Shown here piece after piece: positions 1 to 11,572 of a DNA stretch of 64,000 nt. The first letter of the stretch is position 1, and each line of letters opens with the position of its first letter. The notes beneath the pieces were generated by a model. It did not search any database. It was not told the DNA's origin and saw only the letters and a list, made by a program, of their open reading frames with translations. The position numbers and the translations under genes are program-made. This stretch comes from Macrothele yani (lineage: Eukaryota > Arthropoda > Arachnida > Araneae > Macrothelidae), in contig CM077024.1 in NCBI GenBank assembly GCA_039090855.1, positions 68,574,594-68,638,593 on the forward strand, read 5' to 3'.

Positions 1-1405
1 GCTTAGCCGTGTGAATAGGACTGACGTTGCGAACACCTGCATTATTTATTTTCCTGATTATACATTCCATAGAGTTACCCGAAGGCAATAAAGCATCTAT
101 ACTTTCTACGCACGCACAAGGTATGCACTCACATATTGGAGCGGTGCTATTTCCTGTTTTTTCTGGCATTCAAGAAGATCTCCCCTAAATTTCAGTTTAT
201 TAAAGGAGATTCTCTTGTTTCATGATGTCCGGCTGTTTGTATCATGCTGTGTTCATATCATGAGAATGTGAAAGACTCGCCAGTACAAACCTGGTTAGTC
301 AAAATATAAATTCCTAACCTCACCCTGTGTGTTAATTTCTTAAACCAAATACTTCATTTTTGTGAACTTTCTTAAAAAACGATTCAGTACATCAATACTA
401 CTTACTTATTCGGTTCTCTAGTTGGGATGTACCGAATGCATTCCCTCTTTTGGAAGTGCTGTTCTATCCATATCTTGCTCATCTGAAAGGAAGAAAAAAA
501 TACATTGATATAATTCTTTGCTTTACAGGAACTCAATAATATTTGCAAAATGATCACCGCTTACTACGTGCATGATAAAATAAAACAGCTGCAACATTTG
601 CTTTCTTGTATCCTTTGATGCGGTTACTTTTCTGCTTGACTCTAGACAAAATTGATTCCCTAAGGCTACTTCGTTCCTTTTTTCATTTCAATAATATTAG
701 GGTTGAAAGCCTACGGGCATACAACTCACAGCTCTGGAGACTTCTATTCACAGCAGAGATGTGAAGCAGCATTCCTGTGCTGCGATGAGTCCTTAACTTC
801 TACTGGGTGCTGTTACTTACCGATTCCGTCTGACCAGTAATGCTATGTAGCAGACATCTTCAGGAGATGTTTACATTTAGACACTTGTTTGAGAGAAATT
901 GGTTTTCGAACAAAAAATGACTGTCATCAAAAAGTCAAGTTGCGTGTGAGGTGGACTTGATGTCTTTTTTGTTAGGTGGCGTTTTACTCTGGAGCATTCC
1001 TCAGTGTACCAACAATCCCCTATTGAAATATTTCCTTTTATACAACGTGCATACTATTCACTGAGGAAATTCCTATGCAACACGTGTTTCAAGATTTACA
1101 TATTTTATGTCACAGGTGCACGGTGAAATCTTCCATTAAATCTCTACAACATCGTTGGTAATTTACACTTTGGGGTTTCGTACTTCGATATTGAGTTCAA
1201 ATTTGTATAGAATATATTGATGATGAACTGTATACACAATCTAGTTTAGGGTATTACTTCTGATGCACTCTGTAGTGAGTGTTAAAAGAAATCAGCCTTG
1301 AAACGGCTGTTAGTCGGCTGCAGTTGGTGAAGCTTTGCCCACAAAGGACATCAAATAGTCATCTCGTTTATTTGTATGCCCTCCTTTACACCAAATAATC
1401 TAAAA
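1..1405. other. No gene recognised
   Basis: AT-rich sequence on both strands with only short, stop-riddled frames. I see no transposon end, tRNA-like fold or long repeat in it. Confidence 0.5.
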
Positions 1406-1714
1406 ATACGCTTAGAAAGATGCAATCCGTTTATTTTGCACAAGAAACTGCAGAAACGTTTAAAACGAAGTGCGCTAGCTTTCGTCACCACGGGTAACTT
1501 CTTCAGGCTAATGAACAGAAGAGTGACTTCTTCAAGATAACAGAAGACTAAAGATTAAATTCTAGGAAAGAGATCTTTCTTTGAATTTAAGCTTTAGCCT
1601 TCTGTTCATTAACCTGAAGAAGTCGGCAGTGATGGCGAAAGCTAGCGCACTTTGTTTTAAGTGCTTCTGTTGTCTCTTGCGCAAAATAAACGGATTACAT
1701 CTTTCTAAGCGTAT
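1406..1714. repeat. Inverted pair of Penelope-like element 3' ends
   Basis: Two arms of about 116 bp (1406-1521 and 1599-1714) are imperfect reverse complements around a spacer of about 77 bp. The right arm, read on the plus strand, resembles the 3' end of Penelope-like elements: a hammerhead-like core (CTGAAGA, short helix, GCGAAAGC) at about 1613-1645, then a T-rich stretch and GCAAAATAAACGGATT near the end. The left arm carries the same signals on the minus strand. Helix I of a hammerhead cannot be formed convincingly, so an active ribozyme is doubtful. The arrangement mirrors, in miniature, the larger inverted PLE pair at 23264-26950. No reverse transcriptase remains between the arms. Confidence 0.6.
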
Positions 1715-2170
1715 ACTTACTTGCGCGAAAGCCCACCTTCTTATGTTTACAATCTAAAAATGAACTGTAAAAGTCATTTAGTACCTACAAATTTCGAGAT
1801 GTCGAAATAAACAAAAATCTCATATTTTGAAGTTCGAAGGGATTTTTTTCCATGACCCACGAAAAAAGTACAGTAATTCCTTTTATTTGCTGATTATTGA
1901 CAACTAGCTGTGCCCACGGCTTCGCTCGCGTGGAAGATATCACTGAAGAACAGGGCCATGCAAAGAACTGTAGTTGAATTTCGTAGCAACAGATGGACGA
2001 AATTGTCCGAAAGATTAAATGGTCGGCAGTTAGTTTTCACGTGAAATAAAATTATAATTAAGTTTTACATAAATTTAAATACATAATTTTTATTTTATTT
2101 TCGGCAAATAATTCATAATGCCTTTAAATTTTCTTTGTTTTGTTTACAGTCGTTTTCAAAAACTGATTAA

Positions 2171-2220
2171 TTGTCTGAACTGCCGGTTCTCGATAAGTCG
2201 AGAACCGGCAGTTCAGACAA
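2171..2220. repeat. Perfect 23-bp snap-back palindrome
   Basis: Arms 2171-2193 and 2198-2220 are perfect reverse complements around the 4-nt loop TAAG. The arm sequence is part of the Helitron helicase region, and the other arm looks like a copy of it, so the palindrome interrupts the helicase frame. The innermost TCGA pairs would let a nascent strand fold on itself. Confidence 0.9.
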
Positions 2221-2436
2221 CATTCTTGACGCAAATCCAATTCCACATGTTTGAAAGGTTGGCCCTGGGATTTATTGCTCCTTATAGAGAAGGATAGTTT
2301 AAAAGAAAACTGTAATCTTTTGAACGTGAAAGGTAAGTCCATCAGAGTTATCGGGATCCTGGGTATATGTGCCATATGTCTAGCTGCTGGTCCAGTTAGC
2401 ATAATAACTTCAATAATATTATTATGCAACGCTTTG
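2221..2436 (-). pseudogene. Helitron PIF1-like helicase, C-terminal fragment
   Basis: The minus-strand frame carries, in order, a segment like KALHNNIIEV, then LTGPAARHMAHIPRIP, then FKRLQFSFKLSFSIRSNKSQG, then a stretch like VELDLRQECC. These match the late motifs of PIF1-family helicases of Helitrons, where NKSQGQ is the conserved helicase motif near the C-terminus. The usual residues after the final motif (GQLYVACSR in many Helitrons) are missing because a palindrome begins there. Upstream, homology stops at about 2436, where a 23-bp segment shared with 1390-1412 starts. It unwinds DNA during rolling-circle transposition in intact elements. Only about 70 codons remain, so it is non-functional. 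Confidence 0.78.
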
Positions 2437-3096
2437 ACCAAATAATCTAAAAATACGCTAAAACATTGCACCATTGCACTGCTTTGGAATAATCAGATTC
2501 CGAAATAACATAGGAATGATTTAAAAAAAATTAATTCGGAGGGATTTAATGTTTTTTTAAATTAATGTGGATAATGCTCTGTATCTTCCAAGTTAACGAC
2601 AGTATCGATCGATGTGTAAATTCTGTACTCGCCAAGCAGTGTTTGCAAAATAGTATCTTTTATTTCATCAACAGGTGCATTCCTTGAAGACACGATAGCT
2701 CATTCACACATCCAGTTTTGACTACTTTGGAGCAGATTTTCTACATTAGGATAAATTTTGTAAACTAATTCAGGGATTTTTCAATGCTTCCCAGTTTACT
2801 ATGTACCGGAATCAAACCGTTCTGATTAGGTACTTTGCCAAAAATAATAAAATATAAACAAAATAGCCTATTGTCACAGGAAGAAATAAGCTTCCCAGCG
2901 GTGAAAGAATTATCCAAATCTGTTCAGTAGTTTTCGAGATTAGTAAAAAAAAAAATCCGTATATTATCGTGAATTACTTGCTTTCACGTTGGGTGTGATC
3001 AGGTTGTATGTAAACAAAGCGGAACGATACACGGGGAATCAGGAACTACTTGAAAGCGATCTGATTCGGTAGTACAGCCAAAAATTAAAAAAATGA

Positions 3097-3135
3097 TAAT
3101 AATAATAATAAATAATAATAAATAATAATAAATAA
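3097..3135. repeat. AAT/AAAT microsatellite
   Basis: Run of ATAATAAT and AAATAATAAT units inside the Helitron. Confidence 0.85.
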
Positions 3136-3239
3136 ACGAAATAAGCTTTCCAACGGTGAAAGAATTATCCAGATCGGTTGAGTAGTTTTCGAGATTACTT
3201 CAAATACACAAAGTTTCACTCTTTATATATTAGTGTAGA

Positions 3240-4142
3240 TGACGCCATCTCAGGATGTCAGTGGCAATGAAACGGATTCTGTGAATTACCAAATCACGGG
3301 CAATCTAACCCAGTTTATTAACGATAACGTTTTGGCTTACTGAGTGTTGTTAAAGCTTCGAAAGAAGATGCGTTAATGCAAAGAATATGCCGATGTGACT
3401 GCCTAAAATAGGCATTTACAGATACAGTTGAACATGTCCGCCCTGTACTGAATGTTATGCGACGTATGGTTTTCAAAGATATTGACGCAAGCTATTACCT
3501 TCAAATACATTTTCTAATTAAATTTGTGCTTAACTGCTAACTTCAGTAAAAATGCAACATTTAATTAATTTACGCATGCGATATACCAAATCAATTTAAT
3601 CAATCTGAATTTTAATAAACGTTGAACTGAAAGCGTAACCCAAGCGGACTGTCAAGAACACAGTTTTTAATAACAGTTCTAACCAAACTTGATCAGTGCA
3701 GTGCGGTTATTACTATCCTATCTGAAAGGAAATTATTTCTGCCTGTGAAGACACAGGCTAAAAAAAGGACTGATAAACAGACGGAGATGTTTCTTCTTAA
3801 AGAGAAATTAAGTTTTGAAAGTGTTCTCGAGTTTTAGAGAATTAGGCGTTTCATGACGCTGAAAGGTTTAAGGGGTGTAAATTTAAATTACTGGCTCACT
3901 CGCGCAAGGAGAAATAATTTCTAACATGTTGCTCTATCAACCTGAGTGCAGCACTTCGAAAGAACTTAAGATGAAGCAATTTTCGTAACGCGTTCTAATC
4001 AGCCAATGGCAGTTTTAAAATTTTAGGAACAGAACTGCTTCGTGAGCACGGCCTGAGTTTAGAAAAATAACGTTGGTACTGAGAACGCTTCAAGAATGAG
4101 GAATAAATAATTTGCATCACACATATTAAGAGTTACATGGAC
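3240..4142. other. No gene recognised
   Basis: Short frames only. No repeat ends or RNA folds recognised. Confidence 0.5.
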
Positions 4143-4490
4143 TTAAAGAAGAGACGTGCTTGACGTAGAAGCGTTTCTATTCATGGATCTGTTGATGATT
4201 TGTAGCTTAACATCGAATTCCCTTTCTGCAGTTACGGTGAAACTTTGGTGATCTCCTTGACCTACAAAATGATCTCCGTTCGCTTCTTTTGCCAAATACT
4301 GTACCTTCAATCTCGAGATAAAAATCTTCCATGTGTTTTCAGCTGTCAATGGCAATGGAAGTCGAAATAAGGTGTCGTGTAACAGAAAGTAAAATATGCA
4401 CAATATGCAAAGCAACAGCATCAATAGATACAGTGTTTTTACTTTCTTTTTAATAATATATTTTTTTACAAATTTGGCATAGTCAACCAC
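4143..4490 (-). CDS. Unrecognised open frame with one hydrophobic segment
   Basis: An open frame of about 115 codons has a basic N-terminal stretch (KKYIIKKKVK) followed by a hydrophobic segment of about 22 residues (LYLLMLLLCILCIFYFLL), then a polar tail rich in Ser and Asn. That layout is like the first exon of a type II membrane protein such as a Golgi enzyme, but I recognise no family. There is no in-frame ATG before the hydrophobic segment; the frame opens at a GTG after an upstream TAA. It could be an internal exon or a chance open frame in AT-rich DNA. No transposon similarity is seen. Confidence 0.15.
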   Translation of the reverse strand: MVDYAKFVKKYIIKKKVKTLYLLMLLLCILCIFYFLLHDTLFRLPLPLTAENTWKIFISRLKVQYLAKEANGDHFVGQGDHQSFTVTAEREFDVKLQIINRSMNRNASTSSTSLL

Positions 4491-6759
4491 ACGTCTTGAA
4501 CCTTTTTAAACACAACTCTCCTGGAATGCAGGTTTTCATAAATTTCGACGTTCATAAGTTATGTACACAAATAAAAGCGTGACGGTTGATTTTATAAACA
4601 TGGATGATTTGAAAGCAAACATATCACTCTTTCAAGTGAAACTTTATTTTAGACCCAAATATAAAGCTGAGAACTTCCTTCCAGCAGAATAGGGGAGAAA
4701 GTTTAGGTTTTTGATTTTTTTAGGAACTTAAAAACAAGTGTTTCGTTTAATACAGCATGGGCTAAGTTCTTCAGCATTTTTACAGCACGTATTTAAAATA
4801 CTTCTATCATCCTCGGGAGAAGTCTGTAAACCATAAATTGCAAAACTTGAGAGTCACACGGTAAGTTTGATTCCTGGCTATGGGCTATCCAATTTTGAGT
4901 GGTTAGGGTAACATTCGTTGGTGTACTCGAACACTCTGTGGTGAGTGAAACGAGCAGAAGGATGAAAATCGTTTATTTAAAATGTGCTGGAGTAATCAAC
5001 AGAAAAAGTGTTTCCCAAATTTTAAGTTTTCTGAACATTTGCGAGAAAACAACTGAATTTATTTTATGTAATATATTGGGATTTTAGATACATCTATAGG
5101 ACACAACTGTAATGTTTTTAAGTAGTTTGTTATTTTACATGTACCAGTAAAATATTTAGGGATGACAAATTCATCGAATTTTAAAGAAAATATGACATTT
5201 GAACTCACACGCACAGTGCGTTTTACAAAAGTGGATCAAGACATCTCATATAGGATGCAAGAACACAAAGTTACAAAAATATTAATGTAATTTTTTCACA
5301 ATAGTGCTGATTAATTTATCTAAATCAATTAATGCATTCCTACAAGCGTACTTCGAACAAGCTACATTCAACATGTAGCTTGTTCGAAGTACCTGAACGG
5401 CATCACGAGATCTCTTGATTAACATTTTCAGTGTTCGATGAAATTCATTACGTTGCTATAGTACGAGGGAATAGTTTCTTGAAAGTATAGGACAACGGAT
5501 TAGTAATAAATTTTTAAAGTTAATTCACTGATCACTCGCATATGCAGAAGCATTGGAATCTGAAATTCAAAGCAGCGGGTTTTGATATTTCATCGTGCGT
5601 GCGTCTCCTCTTATGCAAATGCGTTCAGTTTAGGAGAACATCTTCAACTTGGAATTAATTTCCTACTACCTCCTAATGATTTACGTGGTCTTTATTTATA
5701 AATGAAATTCGAAATCACAATGAAATCGCTCACGAGAATATTCGTTGCAACTTAGACTTCATATCAAAGACGTACCGGCAAGTCCGCCGAATTATACAGT
5801 AAGAATATTTAAATAAGATTTTTTTATTCCAAAAAAATCGTCCAATTCAACCCGTGTTATCTAAAATGGGCTTGGCCGGGGATTTTTCCAAGAAAATATT
5901 TTAGAATTAATTTAATCATTGCTTTCAAAATATGTGATCACAACGCCCTTTCGAAACGGTGGACCACAACACGTACGTTAAGCGCAATACATTTTTGAAG
6001 CAGTGGCTAACTGTGGTCAGAGAATTAGGTACTGTACCACTCACGAAATCTTTAAGCGAATTCTATGTTCAGTATTATCACTTTGCCGGAAAAACTAATA
6101 TAAGCAGCACACTGATGTTTTGTATTTCCTTGTATGCTTCGAACTATTCGTAACAACTCATTAAATGATAAGAACTTGAAAAGAAGTCACATTTGTAGTT
6201 CATCAATATGTCTCATGTATTTTCCCTCCAGGAGTTTGCTCAGTTAACAAAAAATAAAACATTCTTTTCCATACTGTGCGTGTGTTAACAAATACTTCTG
6301 TGAGATCTGGTATAGGAAAGGCAGAGGGGTAAAGTATTTTCTGGTAATTTCATGGAAAGAAATTAAATTGGGTAGCTGCCTTGTAGATTAATCCCTTGAT
6401 GAACAAAACTTTGGCATTTTCACATCCGTAATCACATGTGATGAATCGCAACAAGAACAAACTTCAGACATAAATATGAATTGAGCCTCCATCAGTAATA
6501 TCGATACACTGAGGAGAGAAGTACCTGCGCTCTCGTAGAGTACGTATATATTTTCTATAGCTCCTGGCTTCGAATGTAATTGGCAACGTAATGTCACCTG
6601 GGGGAGCTTTCAAAGCGTCTCCTATGGAAACGTTTCTTTTTTTTTTTAAAGTAATTTCCCTGGTACTGCTTCTCATAAAAAAGGATCACAATTCTGGATA
6701 ACCTTCTGGAATGCAAATTCAATTAGAAGAAACAAATCCGACCTCTAATTTTCTTGCAT
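4491..6759. other. No gene recognised apart from one palindrome
   Basis: AT-rich DNA with short open frames that match nothing I know. The only structure seen is the palindrome at 5348-5392. The ORF1 expected upstream of the Jockey-like ORF2 was looked for here and not found. Confidence 0.45.
5348..5392. repeat. Perfect 20-bp snap-back palindrome
   Basis: Arms 5348-5367 and 5373-5392 are exact reverse complements with the 5-nt loop TCAAC. No transposon feature surrounds it, so it is not a TIR pair or an element end. Confidence 0.9.
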
Positions 6760-7320
6760 TACAAAAAATAGGTGTTGCCCTTGTTTGCGAAACACACCTC
6801 GCTTCAAACATTTGCTTTCCAGTACGGTTTCTACGCAGTTTATCGTTGTGACAACTCCTTACGTAGTGGTGGGTTTGCCGTTTTTGTCAAGAATGCTTTA
6901 AAATGTTCTCCTTTACCAATTACACCTTTGGTTTCATTAGAAGCACATGGGGTGCTTCTAAACACCGATAAAGGTAATAGTTGATGGGCATTTACTGCAT
7001 AACAGACCTCGTACACACGTTAACGTTCTAGGCCTACGGTCTATTTTTTCTGATAAATCCCCATAATTGAGGCTGCGGATTAAAGCTGGAAACATCATTT
7101 TTGGAATTCAACGCTGACGACCAGTACGCCAGGTAGTCAGCAGAGCTTATTCAAAAAAAAAATTATACGCTGATGGCCCCTGCGCTCCAAACTTTTCTTT
7201 TACTTTAAATGCCTGCCAAGATGTCATAGATTTTACGGTTTTCAAGAACCTCAAACACTTTCATGATCTTCAGATTCTTCCTCTTTTAAATACTGATCAT
7301 AACCCCGTTGTTATGAAGCT
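6760..7320 (+). pseudogene. Endonuclease domain relic of the Jockey-like element
   Basis: Pieces in different frames read as GVALVCETHL (with the catalytic Glu of the SETHL-type motif), FQYGFYAVYRCD, SGGFAVFVKN, and after a gap VIDFTVFKN followed by TDHNPVVM (the SDH-type metal-binding motif). The GDFNA motif survives only as LEFNA. In an intact element this APE-like nuclease nicks target DNA to prime reverse transcription. Stops and frameshifts between every block make it non-functional. Confidence 0.7.
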
Positions 7321-8169
7321 TTTTTCATGTCAATCCCACCATCCTCCTCAGGCAGTTTGGGGTGGATTGAAAGCATATTTCACAGCTAATTATTGACGAA
7401 GAAATTTCAGGTTTCTCCAGAGTTACTGCTAAGAGGGATATTGATAGTACCGTCGCAGAAGTTTGAAGAAAAATCAGGGTTCCGTGTATCCTCTATCCAC
7501 GGGAAAAAAGGTTTTCCCCGATCGGTATAAATCCCCTCCCCGGCTCAAGGAACTAGTCAGAAAACGTAATCTGTTTCAAAGAAATCTGGTGCTAATGAAC
7601 GGGGCCAACTTTAGTTGTCTGAATATTATCACACGGTGTTAAACTGAAAAATTCACACGGCGATCTGGGATGATTGTCTGCAGCACAAGATCTCCACTAC
7701 TAAAGGTAACAATTCTAATGTTTGGGATCTTGTCAAAATCTTTAAAAATAGGGAACACCCTACGCTTTATATCCACCGGCTTAATGGATTAGTGTATTCA
7801 ATTGAGGACAAGTGTGAAGCGTTTGCTGTCTCACTTGAAAGGCAGTTCAGGGTAAATCATAACCACTATGTACCATTCCATTCAAGGATAGTTCACTCCG
7901 TACTGTCAGGGTTTTTTATTCTAGTCGTAACGGTGCGACTGACAACGAAGCTTCTGTATTTTCGGAAGCTAAAAATAATATTCTGTGCAAATTATAAACC
8001 TGAAAGTGAATAAAGTGAATAAAGCCCACGAGTCTGGACAACATTACTGCCAAAGCACTAAAGACTTTACTTTTCTGGTCTGTCACAGCTCTAAAAAAAT
8101 ATTTTCAACGCAATAATTGCCATTTCCTATTTTCCTAAGGACTGGAAAATTGCCGATATGTCGTCTTAC

Positions 8170-9240
8170 TAAAATCAGGTGGTAATCCTATGTTTCTGCA
8201 AAATTACAGACCCATTTCAGTCTCGTCCTTTCTGGCTAAAATGTAAGAGAAACTGTTAGTTTCCATAAACAATTCTATTTCCGTGAATAAAATCATTCCC
8301 AGTTTTCAATTTGGGTTTGTTCCTCAACACTCAACTATTCATCAAGAAGTCAAATAAAATGAATGTGCTTATGAAGCCTCCAACAACTTTGAGAGGACGG
8401 ATTTGTTTTCCTAGTCGTCCAGATGGCTTTCGACACCGTGTGGATCGAAGGTATCCTTTTCAAGTTAATTCAACACAAATTCTCACTGTGGATCATTCAA
8501 CAGGTGAAATCATACCTAGCAAACCGCCGCTTCCGTATTCGTTTTAAATATTATTGATCAAACACCAAGCCCATTGGAGTAGGCGCTCCTCAAAGGAGTG
8601 TTATTGCTCCTGTTTTGTTTTTAATTTACTTCAGTGATATCCTGGAAAATAAAGAAAACTTTTCGCTGGCTCTCTACGCGGATGACACAGCTATTAAACC
8701 AAAATCAGAGACCAATATTAGGCTCTCTAATAAACTTCAGTTCGCACTTTCTAAGTTATAAACCTTTTTCCAAAGGTGGAAAATAAAAATTAATCCAACC
8801 AAATCAAACGTATTAATCCTCCTGCGCCAAAAAATTCGCAAAATATTTTCTGCCCTTCCTGCCCTCACCGTTTTTGGTCAAAAATATTCCTTGGGTTAAG
8901 GAATCCAAATACCTAGGTATTATTGTTTACCAAAATTTAAATTGGTCAGTGCACATCAATCAAACGCTCATCAAACTTAAGAGAATAAGAGAGGCGCTTT
9001 TCTCACTCATAGGGAAAAGAAGCAAACTTAATTCCAAACTAAAACTGCTAATTTTCAAGGCCTATTTTTGACTTGTGTTGTTGTATACCTGCCTTGCTTG
9101 GTGCCTCCGATCCGACACGTAGTGGAATAAATTAGAAGTCTTTCAACGAATTTTTCCAAAGATGATCACGGGATATCCTCTCAAAGTCCATAGCCCTCAC
9201 AACGCTGAGAGAAAGTGCGTACTACGTCATTGTAGAATTC
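8170..9240 (+). pseudogene. Reverse transcriptase relic of the Jockey-like element
   Basis: Recognisable in order: NYRPISVSS (8208 onward), QFGFVPQHSTIHQ, MAFDTVW (motif A), GVGAPQRSVIAPVLF (motif B, normally GVPQGSVLSP), LALYADDTAI (motif C, about 8670-8700) and then ESKYLGIIVYQNLNWSVHI, typical of the segment after the palm. The YADD box is intact but the frame is broken by several stops and shifts. In the intact protein this domain copies element RNA into DNA at the nicked target. The CR1 clade is the alternative to Jockey. Confidence 0.78.
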
Positions 9241-9460
9241 TGTGAAAGACTGAATGACTTGCAGAACGAAATGGTAACAACAAAGGTAATTTCTTATGAT
9301 TTAAGCTGCCACAACGTTTTATGCACAATCGTCATTTTTCCCAACTGCGGGAAGAAAATCTGTTTTCAGAAAAAGCCTTTTGTGTGTTTTATTTTCTAGC
9401 TGTGTGTTCTCCTATGACCGTATTCAATATACGTTCATCCTTAAATAAATAAATGTAAAC

Positions 9461-10205
9461 AAACTTTATATAAAACAGAGAAAATAAAATAAATTGTACT
9501 GAATCCCTCTCACCAAAAATAAATCCTATCAAAGCCCCATAAAGAAATAAATGAATAAATTTAACCAAGTGGGCTCAAGAGTGTGGCGCTAGCGAAATCA
9601 CTCTCTGCACCGGAGAAGGAAATATAGATTGTAAGCTCAGAAGTCTAAAAATAATAAAAGTGGGAAAGCCTAAAAGCCTCAAACAAAACTACTAGAAGCC
9701 TATACTCTAAATTTTGACCTAACGAACTTTGCAAGACAAGTAAAAAAACAAAGTACCTTCATGCTTAGTCCTCGATCCTAAGGCTGCTATCTCGCTTCTG
9801 ATGAACCAGTCAGGAAAAAGATATTTCTTATACGTTGGCAACTGCATTCACCAGGACTCAAGTTGTTCTGTCTTCCTGTTGGAGCCAACTGTCACCTCAG
9901 ATTCTTAACACAGAATCATCGTTAATAAATTCTCCTACAGGTCCCGGCCTTGCCGGCACTCATGGCGAATTATCATTGGTTCCTACAACTGGTGGCTCAG
10001 TCGCAGCTCCATAATTACGTTAAATTTAAGTTTTTTTTATTCTGGCCCAATATCTACTCACCCAATCAAAGATGACAAAATTTCCTATTGGATTCTCACT
10101 CTCCCAGGCCATACAACATCTCCTAGGTGACCAATCACGGTGCTTGCTTCTTCACGTAAGAAGGAATCATTGAGGAAAGCCTCATTTTACCATCAATATT
10201 CGTCA
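9461..10205. other. No gene recognised
   Basis: AT-rich DNA following the LINE 3' end. I see no frames of interest and no repeat ends. Confidence 0.45.
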
Positions 10206-11460
10206 TGAACGGAGAAGGTGAAGCACCTGCTTTCCCGTCCCCTAAAAAAGGCGGTGGTAGCAAAGTGAAAAGGAGAGGGTAAACTAACTTTTGCGGAATA
10301 CAACAGTCAGCAGGAAAAGAAGAACAAAGTCAAAAATACCAGCAGCCCCAAGGCAGTTGGAAAGCCCCCCCCCCACCCCGACTACAGCAATTACTTGGAG
10401 GGACCCCACACCTCGCGTCCTCAGTGATGAAGAGGATCCTTCAGGGTCCCCCAGGGGCGCTCCTTCTTGCCCCAGCTCCAAGGGACAGTGCCAAGGGATT
10501 GAAGAACCTAAGCATCTATCTCAATCAAGCGTCCGTCTCCACAAACTCTTGGATTAACATATTTGAAACCACGCAGCACACTCTAGATGCGCAGCCCAGA
10601 TCTGCCACTTTTGTGGAGCAGCAGCTGTCTGCTCACAGCTCAGTGAGCCGAAACTTCATGCATCTAGGGCTCAATGAGCTCAAAACTGTTGTTCAAAGAC
10701 AGTATCGCTTTGAGCAAATGCTGCCGCACCTGATATAAGATATAAGATCAGGTACAGACAGCATTGGCGGCTGACGCTCGAAAGCAGAAACTGGTAAGCC
10801 CCCCCCCCCAAAGAACTTATGCTGCAGTGGCCAGTAGTTGACAAGCCTTGTGTTGCTACTCAAAGTACCAAGCCTATGGACCCATGACTTCAGCCTGAGA
10901 ACCTGCATCGCCTATCAGCAGATCTTAGACTTCAGTCCAGGGCACCGACAGTGTCTCCTGCTGTCATCCCTACGCAAGTTCAGGAATCCCAAAGAGTTGC
11001 CATACTTCAAACCTTCTGAACCACTGTGAAGGCAATACATCCCTCAAAGTCTGGGAAGCCCCGGTTTCTCCAGCTTCTTCACGAAGGCCACCCGCCATCA
11101 GATTCTGAAGAGGAGTGTCTTGCTTTTACCAGGGACAAGGAGATCAAAGCTGGAGAAAGGGCCTATCGTTTAGAGCACCCGGCCAATAGCAATTCCACAC
11201 ACATTTTCACGCTCTGTGTTAAAGCCCCTGAGATTCCGTAGGTTTCTGAGTTCTCTGGCACCCCGTAGCAGTTCAGAAAGTTGTAAAAGTGGCCTGGGAA
11301 AGGCACTTCGCTCGCCACCCTTAATCCTCAACAAATTTCCGTCCTCGGTAACCCAAAAGCTCAAGTTTCCGATCCCGGGACGTAGTCAAAGAGAGGAAAG
11401 AGTCCGCAAAAGCTATCTCTTTCCTACTCTTCCGATGAGGATTTAGACCCTGGGAATATG
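10206..11460 (+). pseudogene. Unrecognised coding-like region with frameshifts
   Basis: This stretch is less AT-rich than its surroundings and reads as protein if frames are allowed to switch. It starts at an ATG at 10206 (MNGEGEAPAFPSPKK), continues through a Lys/Pro-rich part with a C-tract (about 10367), then a block of about 100 codons ending near 10736, and further open pieces up to 11446 that are Ser/Pro/Arg-rich. The composition (basic, Pro/Ser-rich, acidic SDEED-type patch) resembles a gag-like nucleic-acid-binding ORF1, but I find no zinc knuckle (CCHC). It lies downstream of, not upstream of, the Jockey-like ORF2, so it is not that element's ORF1. It could also be a processed pseudogene. 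Function unknown. Confidence 0.3.
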
Positions 11461-11570
11461 AGGACGATAAAGAAGATATGAAGCCCAAGGAGACACTAGT
11501 GCCTTCTCGTTTTGGTCCGGCGCGTGCTGTCTTCTTCGGTGTGCTTCCGATGAGGATTTAGACCCTGGGA
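11429..11570 (+). repeat. 27-bp direct repeat, 115 bp apart
   Basis: An identical 27-bp segment (beginning CTTCCGATGAGGATTTAGAC) occurs at 11429-11455 and 11544-11570. In one frame it reads SDEDLDPG. It looks like a local duplication at the end of the unrecognised coding-like region. Confidence 0.85.
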
Positions 11571-11572
11571 TC

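Larger units (their letters stand above)
1904..3239 (-). mobile_element. Helitron (rolling-circle transposon), decayed
   Basis: Read on the minus strand, the element begins with TCTACACTAATATATAAAG at 3239 and ends with CTAG at 1904, preceded by a short GC-rich hairpin (CCACG pairing with CGTGG, 1914-1933). It lies between A and T on its own strand. A 5' TC end, a 3' hairpin plus CTRR end and insertion between A and T are hallmarks of Helitrons. A helicase relic on the same strand supports the call. The 5' part holds a roughly 60-bp duplicated motif (2882-2943 and 3138-3197) and an AAT-rich microsatellite. The rep nuclease domain is absent, so this copy cannot move on its own. Confidence 0.82.
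6760..9450 (+). mobile_element. Jockey-like non-LTR retrotransposon, 5'-truncated and decayed
   Basis: The plus strand holds relics of an ORF2: an apurinic-type endonuclease (about 6760-7320), a reverse transcriptase (about 8170-8870) and the region after the palm (8874-9240). The order and motif style fit the Jockey/CR1 group of LINEs. All three frames are used in turn, so many indels have accumulated. The 3' end lies near an ATAAATAAATG stretch at about 9445. No ORF1 is seen upstream and target-site duplications could not be identified. An old, inactive copy. Confidence 0.75.

Noticed and set aside
10367..10378. C-tracts here and at 10799, 13737 and 42064 as regulatory or quadruplex motifs
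   Set aside because: Single homopolymer runs, not the four-run pattern expected of quadruplexes.
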